Positions 36,987 through 49,743 of a stretch of 64,000 nt of DNA are shown piece by piece. Made by a program: the position numbers and the translations under genes. Every line of letters begins with the position of its first letter. Within the stretch, counting starts at the first letter, position 1. The notes below the pieces were generated by a model. That model made no database searches, was not told the origin of the DNA, and saw nothing but the letters and a program-made list of their open reading frames with translations. This stretch comes from Clavelina lepadiformis (Eukaryota > Chordata > Ascidiacea > Aplousobranchia > Clavelinidae). The DNA is taken from NCBI RefSeq assembly GCF_947623445.1, contig NC_135244.1, forward strand, positions 19,840,860 to 19,904,859. The letters run 5' to 3'.

Positions 36987-37069
36987 TCAAAAATTGTCCA
37001 AACACTATCATTGTGTCAATACAGAGTTACAGACAGCATTGTGATATAACAAAACCATTACATTACTCG

Positions 37070-39760
37070 GTACTACGACACCTTATCGAAAGACACTTTA
37101 TCGAAAGACACTTTATCGAACGACACCTGATCGAAACGACAGCTGATCGAAAGACACTTTATCGAACGACAGTTAATCGAGCCGACAGTTGATCGAACGA
37201 CACTTTATCGAAACGACAGCTGATCGAACGACACTTTATCGAACCGACAGTTAATCAAAACGACAGTTGATCGAACGACACTTTATCGAACCGACAGTTC
37301 AAGCAAGATTTTTGCGTGTTTCTCAAACATTGAAACAATGAGCCATTGTGATGTGCGGTCTTTGTAATGGTGTGCATTAATGAATTGTGATGTATATATC
37401 ATAAAGTTGACGATTTATATTTTATATCTATATTTTATATTTGTATCATAAAGTGTTCGATTTCGCATGGCGGCCGGCCCGCCCACATATTAATAAGATA
37501 TCACAAGAATACGCACGAGAATTGCTAAGTACGAGATTGTCTGTACAGTAGACTAGACTAGTCATTATAGATACAAAGAGTAAGGAATTGAAGGCAAAAT
37601 TTTATAGGAAGGGGCATGTCGCTGCCTGACTTTTACACAAAGTAGCTTCTTGAAAGTAGTCTTTGTCCCAGCTTGACCGACAGCGCAAAATAAATGGCTT
37701 CGATGCTTGGTAGCACGTACACATGTGAACAAATATTTTCAACAATGAAATTCACGAAAAGCAAGCTAAGATCACGCATTTCCGACGCCTATTTAGAAAA
37801 TGTTCTGGTTCTTGCTTCATATGACTTGTCACCAGATGTTGAAAAACTTTCACAAAGCAAGCAGCATCAAGTGTCACTTTAATGCTGTGTTGTTGAAGTG
37901 TGAATACAGATATTTTGCGCTTCTTGTGATTGGTACGATTGAGATTGCAGAGTCAATGTACTGAAGTGAGTGTGAATTATTGTATTAATGAGGCATCAGG
38001 TAAGTAAATAAAGTGACTAACCGCTAGAAGGGAAAAAGTGTTACCGTAGTCTGTGATATAAATTCATAATCAACAGGAAATATTTCATTTATTTATATGT
38101 TATTATTTATTTATGAGTAGGGCAACCAAAAGTCATTATGGTCAATTTTTTTTACCTGCTCAGAATGCTATGAAACAAGCACAAAACAAATTTCAGCTTT
38201 GTACGACGTGTGGTATAGAAGTTATTAGGTCAGATAAAGTCAAAATGTTACGTTAGGTCAAAATACAGCATATAATGCTCTTTCTTCCAGCTTCCCTCGG
38301 GCAGAAATTCTCGGCTACCTTTTCCATTTTGGCCAATGTAGCTTCCGGAAAATTCAGGCTCTCTCTCTGCAGCGGTGGTTCAATGAAGATGCAGAGCACG
38401 CCCTTCGCATAAAATGCTTCCAGGCACTGGCATTCGTTCCGCCTGACGACGTTGTACAACGGTTCGAGGACTTCCTGGCCACGTTCAGTGACGACGATGA
38501 GCAGCACTTGTCTGAATACATTGACTATTTTGAAACTACTTGGATTGGACGGTTGTGTCGCAGGAATCGTCGTCAACCTCTATTTCCTATCCGGTGTTGG
38601 AATGTTTTCCACCGGGTTCAAGATGACCTTCCAAGAACGAATAATAGCATTGAAGGATGGCACAATGCGTTCAGCAAGCGTGTCTCATTATCCCATCCGA
38701 CGCTTCGAAGACTCGTCAAAAAAATTAAGCGGGAACAAGGTTCCAACGAAATGTTAATTGAGCAATTGAGTGCTGGAATCGATGGCCCACCTCGGAAGAA
38801 GCGCTACGACGCTGTCAACCAACGGCTGAAGAGCATAGTTGAAAATTATGACTCAACAAATATGGACATAAAAAGTTATCTTCGAGCAATTGCACACAAC
38901 TTGTAATTAAATGAATGCGATTGAAATGTGCACTTCGTCAGTTGTCGTGCTTTTAACAGTGCATATCGTCAGTTGTTTCGATAAATTGTGGTTCTTTTAA
39001 TAAATTGTCGTTCTTTTAACAGTGCATATCGTCAGTTGTTTCGATAAATTGTGGATCTTTTAACCCTATCCTAACCAGGCTCGCGAGTTTACTAAAAAAG
39101 CTAGGTGTGGCCAACCCCGCACACACATTTGCAATCGTTAATTACTAGAAACCTATGCGTCGTAGACTGATGAGATTATTACAGGTTAGTAGAAACATCA
39201 TCTGGCTTCCTGTATACATCATAATTGTAAAACTAAAGAAAGTGAATTTAGTGTAAATTAGGTATTTCTAAAAGTGACACATTTCTATAAATTCTTCTTG
39301 TTACGCCGCGCCCCCGCTGTGAGAAGAGAACGAAAAAGAATAGTTAGTCAAGTTATTGGTGCGTAAATGAGTAATACGTTTCAATGCGGAGAGAGAGCAA
39401 AATTATATAAATATCACAATATCTCAAAAATTACAAAATCCAACTTTATCAAACAAACATGGACAGATAGCTGAACATCACAATGACCCATTGTTTCAAT
39501 GTTTGAGAAACACGCAAAAATCTTGCTTGAACTGTCGGTTCGATAAAGTGTCGTTCGATCAACTGTCGTTTTGATTAACTGTCGGTTCGATAAAGTGTCG
39601 TTTGATCAACTTTCGGTTCGATAAAGTGTCGTTCGATCAACTGTCGTTTCGATCAGGTGTCGTTTCGATCAGGTGTCGTTCGATAAAGTGTCTTTCGATC
39701 AGGTGTCGTTCGATTAAGTGTCGTTCGATAAAGTGTCTTTCGATAAGGTGTCGCGTCACG
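37070..39760 (+). mobile_element. Mutator-like element (MULE), 2.7 kb, right arm only
   Basis: A target duplication ACATTACTCG flanks it (37060-37069, 39761-39770); the left arm has one copy of the site (ACATTACTCA). The inverted ends run about 290 bp, to 37355 and from 39473. They are built of short tandem units GACACYTTATCGAA / GACAGYTGATCGAA. About 38277-38906 is an open C-terminal transposase stretch (LFHFGQCSFRKIQAL, ALAFVPPDDVVQRFEDF, DDLPRTNNSIEGWHNAF) ending in a stop, typical of MULE transposases. The N-terminal half with the first catalytic Asp residues is missing, so it is defective. Confidence 0.93.
37694..37882 (+). mobile_element. hAT-transposase C-terminal fragment inside the MULE
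   Basis: An open frame of 62 codons reads SMLGSTYTCEQIFSTMKFTK, then SKLRSRISDAYLENVLVLAS. This is the hAT dimerisation signature seen in GTF2IRD2/ZBED-type proteins. A stop lies directly before the first Met. It is either a captured fragment or a nested, deleted hAT element. No hAT termini were seen around it. Confidence 0.8.
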
Positions 39761-39770
39761 ACATTACTCG

Positions 39771-40679
39771 TTGTATACAAGCTATTATGCAGAAGAACTT
39801 AAACCAAACTATTTTGTATACGCAAACAAATGTAAAATGCTTGTTTGAAATTTACGACCTTTTTACATTGTCGACATAAGGCGTGTGTTGTTGTTCACAC
39901 CATTCATGCGTCTTTTGCAGATTTGGCATGTTTATTCTCTGAATTTTATCGATTGTTTTTTGTTTTATGTATTTTTGTACCATTTGTTATGCATACTTTT
40001 AACATATCATTTCAAGGTAGACTACTGTTTAGTTTGTACTTTGTCATGTCATGTTGCACTTTGGGTTCAGTTCAGGTATTTTTATGTTTGCATTTAGCTT
40101 TTTCATTTGAGGCGCATAAAATGTATTGATTTATTTGGAAAAAAGTGATCTGCAATTCATCTAAAACTGTTTCTATCGAACAGTATTTTCAATATTACAT
40201 CAATTTGTAGGATTTCCAACAATAAAAAGAACCGATCACTTACCACCATTTGTTTTACCTTAAAATCTAATATTAACAAGAACTGACTTAACCAAGTTAA
40301 GTCATTTATGTAAATTCTGAGAATGAGTCTCGGGGTCAAGTCAAAATATCTCAAGTTACTGACGCGAATCATTACGACTCTGCACAAAATCACATGACGC
40401 TTTCAAACATGGCCATGTCGTCTATTGATTTTGATGATGCAATATAGTCAGGAATGAAATGCAAAAATTTTGTTTCATCATACTTTTCTTGCAGAAATAT
40501 ATTCCGAGACTCACAAAGACAGCGATTGTTAATTGCAGTAACTAAAGTCAAAGGATTTTATTCCATCTTTATAACTGCTTGGATGAATGAGTAAGCGACC
40601 AAATGAAACAAACAAGATGAAACAAATTGAACATTATAAGATGAAACAAATTGTGGATTTTACCACATTCTTATACATG
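39771..40679. other. Convergent intergenic region, right arm
   Basis: Mirror of 17710-18600. Non-coding. Confidence 0.5.
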
Positions 40680-41554
40680 TTAGAGTTGCTTTTCGTAGTT
40701 TGGAAGCGGAGGTAGAGATTTTGCGTCCTTTTCAATGTAACTCCTCAGAGTTGCAATGGTATCGTTAATTAATTTAATTTAGTCTCTTGAGTAGGGGTTG
40801 AAACCATCTTTCCTTGGCGGCCTCTTGAACAATCCGGTGCTCTCCAGTTGCAAGCAGAGCAAACGTTCTTCCAAGTTGTTTACCTATTCAGTTAAACTAT
40901 ATTTCCCTCATAATTTACTTAAAATGATTTTGTAAAGCTAATATACAAAAGTGAGTGTGCTGCTATAACTAATATGCAGCAAGCTGTTTTAAGTTTAGCT
41001 GTTTATTTGTAAAGCCAAATCGTTAACAAATAAATAGAGCTTCTGTGTATTGAAGAAAGCAAAACAAATTTTCTAAAACAGCTTACATAAATATATAGTA
41101 AAAGTGCATTTAAAAATATGATAAAAATGTACTTAAAATGTACCAAGAGCAAAGAATAAGTTGTAGTCAAAACAAGGTGAAAAAGTTAAAAAAAATCATA
41201 ATTGCAATAAAGTTAAATAAAGTTGTATTAACAGAATAATTGCGTGGTTAATTTACCTTTGCATCTCAATTCGTACTCAATTTCCTGTTGAATCACTTGA
41301 GCTGACGAGGTCCAACTTTGTCCAGTTCCTATCATGAACGTTCTTTCACTACCGATGGATATTGATGACGTAAACATCTCATTTGATGTTGGCGATGATG
41401 TTGAAAGGGGATCTTTTTGGTTCATGACTAGTGCAGATTCGTTCTTAGGAATCGCCGTTTTCCGTTTAAATCCCATGTAACTTGGCTGTAAACTAATTAG
41501 TAGTGATATCCAGAATGTGATCAAAATAACTGCAACAACCTTTGAGTAATGCAT
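40680..41554 (-). pseudogene. Gene A': deleted copy of gene A
   Basis: Exon 1 (41554-41257) is intact and encodes the same membrane anchor and stem as gene A. Intron 1 then runs for a few hundred bases and joins abruptly, at about 40885, to the 3' part of the last exon (ending at 40680). Exons 2-6 and the start of exon 7 are gone (about 2 kb; equivalent to about 15497-17505 of the left arm). The remaining last exon has a CAA-to-TAA change after NPYSRD. No sulfotransferase core is left, so a functional enzyme is excluded. Confidence 0.9.
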
Positions 41555-43608
41555 CTAAGAATGTAACAAGAAGAAAACGACTTATTTTCGTACTAAAACA
41601 AACATCAAAGATCTGGGCACAAACGAAATCTGCAACAATATACGAACCAAATGAAATATATCGCATCGTTGGTTTCCAAGTGCTTTGAAAATGCTGGATG
41701 TACAATATGGGACCACACCATTGATTAAGGAAAGAATTTCTATGAAACTAAGAAAGTATGATAACGAAAAGAACGGCTGTTTTGGCTCTTATATTCCTAT
41801 CTTCTACGTATAGATGAAAATATTATATATAAATCACGATTTATTGCTTGGTTCAGGTAGCAAAGTCACTCAACCATATTTCTTAACCGTTCGTTACTTA
41901 TATTGAAGAAAACAACTTTGTTTAGTAAATGAGGCCTGAAAATGCCATTTTCTCTGATTCTTACCCATAAACTATATACTGTGTATATTTGCAGTGTGTA
42001 CATAGCAATCTTTTTCCAATATTCGATAAGTTGTAGAACAAGTATAGGTGACGAAACTGCAATATTTGTGACAATTCACAAACTAACACCGGTTCGAAAG
42101 AATGGCGACATATGTAAATGTAGTTATATAGAAGTTATTTGCATTTATCAGCATAACTTTCAAAACACTAACTTTGTTTTGTAGCATCAAAGGTATTACA
42201 AGTACAATCAAAACTTCATTATGCTGCATTATATAGAAGTAAATTTTTATCATAATAATTCAATAAACTTTATACAAACTACATTTTTCTACTTCAATAA
42301 ACTAAACTTGTTTTTGCAAATATTGGCCGATGGCAATGTTGCACATCACTAAACGCTTTAAAATCAACGGAACTAGACAACTGAAGAACAATTTTCTGTA
42401 ACAACTGTAACAACAATTTTCTGTAACAACTGTAGTTTCAACATATTGTCAGTAGCGATGTGATGTGTAGGGATGTGATGTGTAGCGATGTGAGCCCACC
42501 CTTTAGCTATCGTGGCGTGGGAGTTTGTGATCAATGGCAGTTATGAATAAAAAGATTTACTTTTAGCAAACCGCCGCATGATGCTCGCTTCGAAATCTGT
42601 GCAAGGTCGTAGTTTTTCAGCGCAATTGTCACGCTAAATTCCTAGGTCCGGGAAACTTCTTGCTATAACGGCTAGTCACTGTAGTGTAGTCGCTCTATTC
42701 ACTTCTTAAACGTTCAAAATAAACCATTTATGGAAAATAAAAAAACGATTTTTTTCAATTTCGATATCATTCAAGTTAAACGCACAAGAACCCAGTCACT
42801 GGTCACAACAGCTCTGTTAAACACTGACCAAAAGGGCATTATAATAGTAAACGAGACATTCAGTCAATCTCGATTTGGATTAAAATCGGAGAAAAGTATC
42901 AGACATAAAAAACCTGAGGAAATTTCACCTTGATTTGAAATAAAGTTATTGCCCAAAGAAACGGTCTGCAATACAAGAAAAGTACAGATCCTACGCTAAC
43001 TGGGCTAGTTGTTGGGGTTGATTGTTGTTAATTACAGCTTGATCGATTGTTCGTTATTCTGACTCCATTGATAGCGCGTTCATTAACCTCTGATAGCCTG
43101 GTTGAGCATCACAGTACCAAACCACACTGCCAATATCTTGAATATTGATATATTATTTATTCTGAACGAAACGGTTACTCAGAGCACAAAATAGAGTTAC
43201 ATTCAATAGACTGTTAATAATCGACTGGCACTACTAAACTGAACTATTGATGACTAACGCACTGAATGCTCTAATCGGAAGTAATCAAACCCGTATACTG
43301 AACACAACCAAAATATAGAGCAGCGCTTATCGTTAAAGACAGACACCAGACTTTGTAGGAATAAGGACTAATTATGAAAATTAGCACAATCCCAAGAGAT
43401 TCTCTTGGAAACAATTTTATTTTATAAAACTCATTCTCGCCACTAGAGAGTATTGTTATCATTGATAATTTGTGACAGGACTCATTTATCTAGTTGCTGA
43501 CAAGCATGATCATTAATGTGATTTGTTTGATTTTTGGAACGTAATTATGATTTCTCTACATCAGCTGTTTGTTCCGCTCTAATGAATTAAGTAAATGCTA
43601 TATAGTAG
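41555..43608. other. 5' flank of A', no gene seen
   Basis: Mirror of the gene A flank. It includes the shared upstream block (about 42520-42605). Short local triplications at about 42400-42490 (ACAATTTTCTGTAACAACTG twice, then GATGTGATGTGTAG repeats) are absent from the left arm. Confidence 0.5.
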
Positions 43609-43650
43609 GGCTACCCAAAGAGTAGTCTAGAAAGGTTAGTAGGCCTATCT

Positions 43651-45655
43651 GACCTGTTTTCAAAAATCGATTGCTAAAAGGATATAATTTATTTCAAAAT
43701 TTGCTTGTTGTCATTTTGTTCTATATTCAAAATATAATTATAACAAAAGATAACTTATATGTTTCAGGAGCCCCAACCAAAAAAGACTTGTCAAATCACT
43801 TTCTAGGGATGTTCAAGTTACCACCAGACTTCTTTAAAACTGCAATCTTAGCACCGGCTGCAAGTCAGTCTCAGGTTACACCAGTTTGGTGTTATTTGTA
43901 TTGTGAGAGAAAGGAGCAAACCTTGTCGATGGTAACCGCTGCAAATGAGTGTCACTGCGGGCATACTACTGACCAGTGAGTGTGAAAGAAGTTTTTAGTC
44001 ATTATAATTTTATGAAATATTCTAAGACACGTAATTAAAGTGTGCAGGTTTTACATTTCGCCTATAACGGAGTCGTAAACAAATTATTAACCTCCAGTCA
44101 CCAGTCAAGTCGAGTCATTTGACAAATAACACTGTGGCCAGGTCAAGTAAATTGATATTTGAAAACTAGCTTGACGGAAAACAAAAATAACTTTTCTGTG
44201 AACATCAACCGCGTTTAGAAGTTTTACAAAATTGCTTCGTTTTGCTTCGTCATGGTCAAAAACAAAACTTCGTTCTAAATTACAAGCTTCAACATGTTTA
44301 AATAAAAAAATAACAACTATGCGCAAAAAAATGATGTCGTTAATTCGAGTCTTTAATACTCTGGACTTCGCCTTTATTATAAAAAGTAAGATAAGTACGT
44401 AGCTCCTATATAGGATTTAAAGTTTATTTTTGTTAGCACTGGTTCCGTATTTTAAACATTATGTTTGTTACTGTGCGTAAGTATTTTCGTTGAAGGTTTC
44501 CAATCCACTATGCTTTGGAATTAAAAGCAAACGCACTTACAGACTCTCACACGGTGGCAGTATGACGCACTTCAGCACAAGATTTCTGCTGTGATCTCTG
44601 GATATTTTTACCTCCCAACACGTCGGAACAAATCTTTCTCATAAGTTTTCCTGGTGCGGGAAATACGTGGATGAGATATTTAATAGAAATCGCAACTGGT
44701 GTATTTACAGGAAGCATTTATTACGACGATATTTTGGCCGCAGGAGGTATTACACACCTGACCACCAAATAGCGTTTGATAATTTTTTGACTAACCTTTT
44801 TATCAGTTTTTGTATGACTAACTAATACCTTAAATAGATATACTGATGGTGTTAAATTTATTTACCAGCACAATAAAATGTGTTCAGGGTTTCTTGGAGA
44901 ACTTGACGATATTTCAAGTGGAAGAACTTTAGTTATCAAATCCCATCGTGCAATGAGTAATTCCTCTAAAAGCATTGTTCTAATTCGAAATCCTTTTCAT
45001 ACTATTGTGGCCGAATTTACTAGAAAAAGCTATAATGAGTCGCATACATGGCTTGGAAGCGCAGCGATCTTTCACAGTTCAAGTACATAGCTTCTATAGC
45101 CTGCATATTAGTCGAAGTGCTTTTCTGTTTGGTATAATCTAATATAATGTGATTTTTTACCTTTATCTTTGAATTTTAAAGATGTAGGTTGTAAATGGTT
45201 TTTAATTTGAATTACACAACTAATTTTTACATGGCTAACTCCTTTACGCTTGATATTATAGAATGGAATCGAAAGGTTAGCAAAATGGCGTCAAAATGGT
45301 TGCAGAAAAATCTCGTCTACTTGGCATCATCTCGACCTCTCGTCGTTTATTACGAAGACCTCAAACAAGATCATGTTAAACAAATGCGAAGGGTTGTTGA
45401 CTTCATAGGATTTAAGGTCACTAACTTGGAAGAACGTTTGCTTTGCTTGCAACTGGAGAGCACCGGGTTGTTCAAGAGGTCGCCCAGGAAAGATGGTTTC
45501 AATCCTTACTCAAGAGACCAAACAGAATTAATAAACGAATATGTTGCAAGGTTAAAAAATTATATGAAAGAAAACGTCACCTCGGCACCACCGCTTCCAA
45601 ACTATGAAAGAGAATTATGACATATATTTATTTGTTGCGTCGTAGATTGCTTCAG
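43651..45655 (+). repeat. Direct partial copy of gene C (about 30847-32832)
   Basis: It begins at ACCTGTTTTCAAAAATCG, in gene C intron 3, and ends about 35 bases after the stop codon, sharing GTTGCGTCGTAGATTGCTTC with gene C but not with gene B. It therefore came from C, not B. Confidence 0.9.
43768..45620 (+). pseudogene. Gene D: 5'-truncated copy of gene C (exons 4-7)
   Basis: The exon equivalents are 43768-43975, 44496-44746, 44888-45082 and 45262-45620, with lengths equal to those of gene C. Exons 1-3, including the membrane anchor, are absent. Exon 5 has a TGG-to-TGA change in the VAVWR motif (about 44563) just before the PAPS-binding loop. Exon 7 is otherwise open and carries substitutions (RSPRKDG for RPPRKDD). 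There is no visible promoter or start exon. It could still be transcribed or donate sequence to C by conversion. Confidence 0.88.
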
Positions 45656-48600
45656 TATTGTTAGAGTTTTAAGCATTCATAGTTTAATGGCAACTTTTAG
45701 TTATAGGAATGGTATCTGAATAGTATACAGTACGAATATCTTAATGGACTTGACAGATATTTATCAATTTATGAATCGTTTATCGTTTACGCTTATCCCT
45801 TCAAAATACTCGTATTTATATTTCTGCTGTTTGTGTTCTGCTTTTACTGCCTTGTTGTACTGTTGTTACTACTGTAGTTATTATAGTATACTGTTGTTTT
45901 TACTGCCGCACATACTGTACTTGCATAGTAGTACATACTTTTTCCTTCGATTGCTAATCGTGATATATATAATATAAAAAGCACACATGATATTTTAATA
46001 AAGATCCAATCAATATCCATTTCCTTCAATTTCTAATGACGCGTGCGTGCGTTTCTGTTGACAACGGTTATACTGCCTTATTATGCATTTTCGTTTTACT
46101 TGAAACAAAGATTCAAATATCTTTTGAGATTCCAATCCTAATCGCAGATTATCCACAATGAAATCTGTTTTGAAGTGATTTCCAAAATTAACGTCCACCT
46201 GACATAGTTAATCACTTTGCCCACCAATAGTAAAGTGACATGGAAAGATAAAAATGTTTTTTAAATTGAAAGAAAATCCTTTATAAAGAAATTTATTGGT
46301 AAAAGTACTAATGCCATGAAAATATTTTAAGCAAGCTTTGTAAACAGTAGAAAAAATTTATTCGGCAATTTTCAAATTGAGGATTTTGGGTTTTTGCCTA
46401 AAAGCCACTATCTTTTACGATAACGAAAAAAAAACTATGTAAGAGGTTAAAATCTTAAATTAAAAATTTAAGAAAAAATTTAAAACTTAAAGCCGAGTGT
46501 CAGACAAAAGGTTAGACGTATAATGAAAGCGTAATAACAACAAAATGATAGGATGTTATTTTGCTGTGATTCTTATGTATTGATTTTATTATTTTAGTAT
46601 AAGCCTATATACTAGTTTATTATGGTACATTAATTTTGAGTAAACACACCATATAGCCAAAACATTAGTGAACATTTGATTAGAAAACACAATTTTTTTT
46701 TTTATTCAAACATTTTCAGTGCTCATGCTTATACTCAGCATTGCTGAGCTTTAAAAGTGTTTCGTAAAAAAACAAACGTTTGTTGTAATTATTTGTTGAC
46801 TAATGTTTACCATATATTTACTTATAATTATAAGCCGCTCTAACTGTTATGCACCGCATGTTAGTTTTAAAATTTTAGGTTTTAGTCTCATCTTTATTAT
46901 GATAAATATATCTTAAATTTTAACTCGTTCTTTTTATGGCCATGCTGTGAACAAGATCAGTGTGCTGGAGAATTTAATTCATGGAAACTGTACTAAATTT
47001 ATATTGCTGTTGGAAAATAATTTTGGGAAATAATAACATAATAAATATAAAAATATAATAATTATACAAAAGATAATAATAATAAAATAATAATTGGAAA
47101 ATAATTTGAAAATAATAAAAATTTCTCTTTGAAATCTCTTTGCATTTATGGACGGGGTTTTTGTGCGTTGCGTGGCTAATGGTTAAGAAAAATTTACGTT
47201 ATTGTTATTGTAGGACACTCGGTTTTTAAAAAACAGCAATTGTCCTTTAATAAAGATTATTATCTCCATCGAAAAAAATACGTACATATTATTAAAATGC
47301 CTGTTTTATATTACCTGTTGGTGAACGAACACTACACGGTGTGCAGTAGTTGTCAGGCAACGCAAACATTATAACCCACGCAGAAAATAACAAATCGGGA
47401 CTATTCTCTCAATATAACAAGCTTTTCTAAAACAAATTTATTCTAACAAACATATCGCAGCGATAGGTTGTGCACGTAGGCTATAGCTAGATTTTTTCCC
47501 ATCAAAGTTCGTTCAGATTTAAGCAATATTATTAGTCTCTTTTTCATGTATTATAGCATAATTAACTCAGAGATTTAGAGCGAAAAAAGGTAAATTGACT
47601 AATTTTAATTAGTAATTCGATTGAAGGTATTCTTATAACGATTATAGGCTTGTAATGTTTTAGTTCATATCCCCACTCAAAACAAAAAAATTAAACCCCA
47701 GCCATTAATAGCGCTTGCGTTCAATGGAGTGAATATCCTACTTGTCCGCTCGCTCATTTCATCACATTGGGCATAGACCCAACTGTTAGTGAGCACTAAG
47801 CAGCGCAATTGGCGTCAGAGGTTAAGTCGCATCTCTTTGCATCTACTCAAGCGGTTGACTTAGTTTATTTTCTGTAGAAAGCTGTAGAATTGTGTAATCA
47901 GTTTCAATATTGAATGTTTTGTATTTCTTCTATCCACATATTGAAGATTTTTAGTATTTCATACCAGTTGTGCGTCTTCTAGGCGGGAGAGAACGAAGTT
48001 AATTGAACCAGCAAGTAAGTTGAACCACTGCTTTCCTCGCCCTAAATTAAAAGTATTAATTACTTTCAGCGCTACCTGTACTAAGCTAAAGATAATACCT
48101 CCATCTTGTCTTTAAATCAATTTTCAGGGTTGCTGCGTGTATTGTTTGGGAAGGTAAATGTAATTTAATGTAAAAGTGACAGGAGTTTGTTTTGTTCCTA
48201 AAACAGTAGGCCTACTTGCATCAGCGGCCGATCCAATACTGGATGTGCAGTATAGGAGGTAGTCCAGTAGTTTTGATTTATATAGATTAGATGGACTGAA
48301 ATGTTAGTAATCCTTGGGTAACCATGTCATTAACCAGTAGCATCAACAAGGTCCCAGCTGAACCATAACTCACTGAAGCTACATTTAAAGGTGGTGATGA
48401 ATGTTCGTTTTTTAAATCAGATACTCTTGTCCCACACTCCCCCATCCAATAGCAGCTGATGAAACAAAGAAGATACGAGCTCTACTTATTTCCGTTTAAT
48501 TTTACAGCATAAGTTGATCGATTGGAGTAATGTTGAAGCCTGCAAACTGATTTCATGTCACTTGTCACTACAAAACTTTGCTTAATTTTGTTGTCCGTTT

Positions 48601-49743
48601 GAATTTGTTGGTTTTAGGTATTGATAGACTGTAATTTTTGCCATAATCTTTCTAAGGTTTAACTGATCCTGAACCCCGGTTCATCTGGCCCCATTGACAG
48701 GGTAACTAAACTTGAACCAGTTACGTCAGTTAAAATACAGCGTTGAGAAAAATGATATAGTCAGATTTACAGATTGATATAAACTATCACAGCTTTCTTC
48801 AATTCTATTCAGTGTACGGATGTATTGTATTCAGTATACAGTGTATTCATGACAAGCGAGGCTGTGCGTTGAATAAAAACTTCGTTTTTTTGTTTCTTCG
48901 GCGACTTTTTTTTATTTCAAAAGCAGTTAGCGTTGTGTTTATAGTTGTGGTGAATAGCTTAAAGAAATAATGCTTTCGTAACCAGTTTAAACGGTCTATG
49001 TATCGCTTTTCAACATGACATCTTTGAGTGAGTTTGTTGAGAAAAATGATGTAGTCAGATTTACAGATTGACATAAACTATCACAGCTTTCTGTTCTATT
49101 CAGTGTACGGATGGCAGCACATTAATTCAAGCAAAAAATGTAAATAGACCCATACATTTGGATATATTTTAAAATGTGCCTTCTGTGCCTTGTAGCACAT
49201 GGAAAACTATACTCAATGTGTGTTTTGACTTTCTGCTATCTGTTACATGGAAGAAAACGACCGATGTAAAGTCGATTGGTTAATTATTAACTTAAAACGC
49301 TAATGGAGCTAACCTCACCTTATTTGAAAAGCAGTTAGCGTTGTATTTACGGTTGTGGTGAATAGCTTAAAGCAATAATGCTTTTGTACATACTTTAAAT
49401 CAGAACTTATTTTAAATCCCACAGTTTTATGCGTAACTATATTGTTATGATATACAATGAGTTTCAAAACAAGTCGGTTACGACTAAGTTACATTCGGAA
49501 GCAGTATAGCACAATACGTTATATGTTTTGTGTATTTTAAAAGCTGCTTCGACATTAAGTTCAAAATTAGAGCTTGGAAGCGCGGTCACACTCATTGTCG
49601 TATACATTTCACTATAAGATATTTCAAAAATAAAACGTATGCATTGCAAGGTACAGGGTTAAATTTTATGGTATATTCTTGGACGTGAAGCACCAAGGTC
49701 TTATACAGCTATATGTATACAAGGATAGGCTGCTAGAAATAAG
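45656..49743. other. 4-kb gene-poor, AT-rich stretch
   Basis: No coding family was recognised on either strand. It contains an A/T-rich low-complexity patch (about 47020-47110), a partial tandem duplication (48749-49390) and presumably the promoter and any 5' untranslated exon of the NYN gene. Confidence 0.5.
48749..49390 (+). repeat. Diverged direct duplication
   Basis: Two blocks occur twice in the same order. The first starts GAGAAAAATGATRTAGTCAG (about 48745 and 49039). The second starts GCAGTTAGCGTTGT (about 48925 and 49331). Their spacing differs, so one unit gained or lost about 100 bases. Confidence 0.8.

Larger units (their letters stand above)
30645..43608. repeat. Right arm of the large inverted duplication
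   Basis: This is the reverse complement of 12403-26165, with right-only additions (the MULE at 37070-39760, extra bases in gene C intron 4) and a loss of about 2 kb inside A'. The inner edge is at the exon 3 acceptor of gene C; the outer edge at CTATATAG joins sequence that leads into pseudogene D. Confidence 0.93.

Noticed and set aside
37080-37300. CRISPR-like array of short repeats
   Set aside because: The units are contiguous, lack unique spacers and lie in transposon inverted ends; the host is an animal.
38253-38576. Minus-strand frame in the MULE
   Set aside because: Shadow of the plus-strand transposase C-terminal region, which matches MULE motifs.
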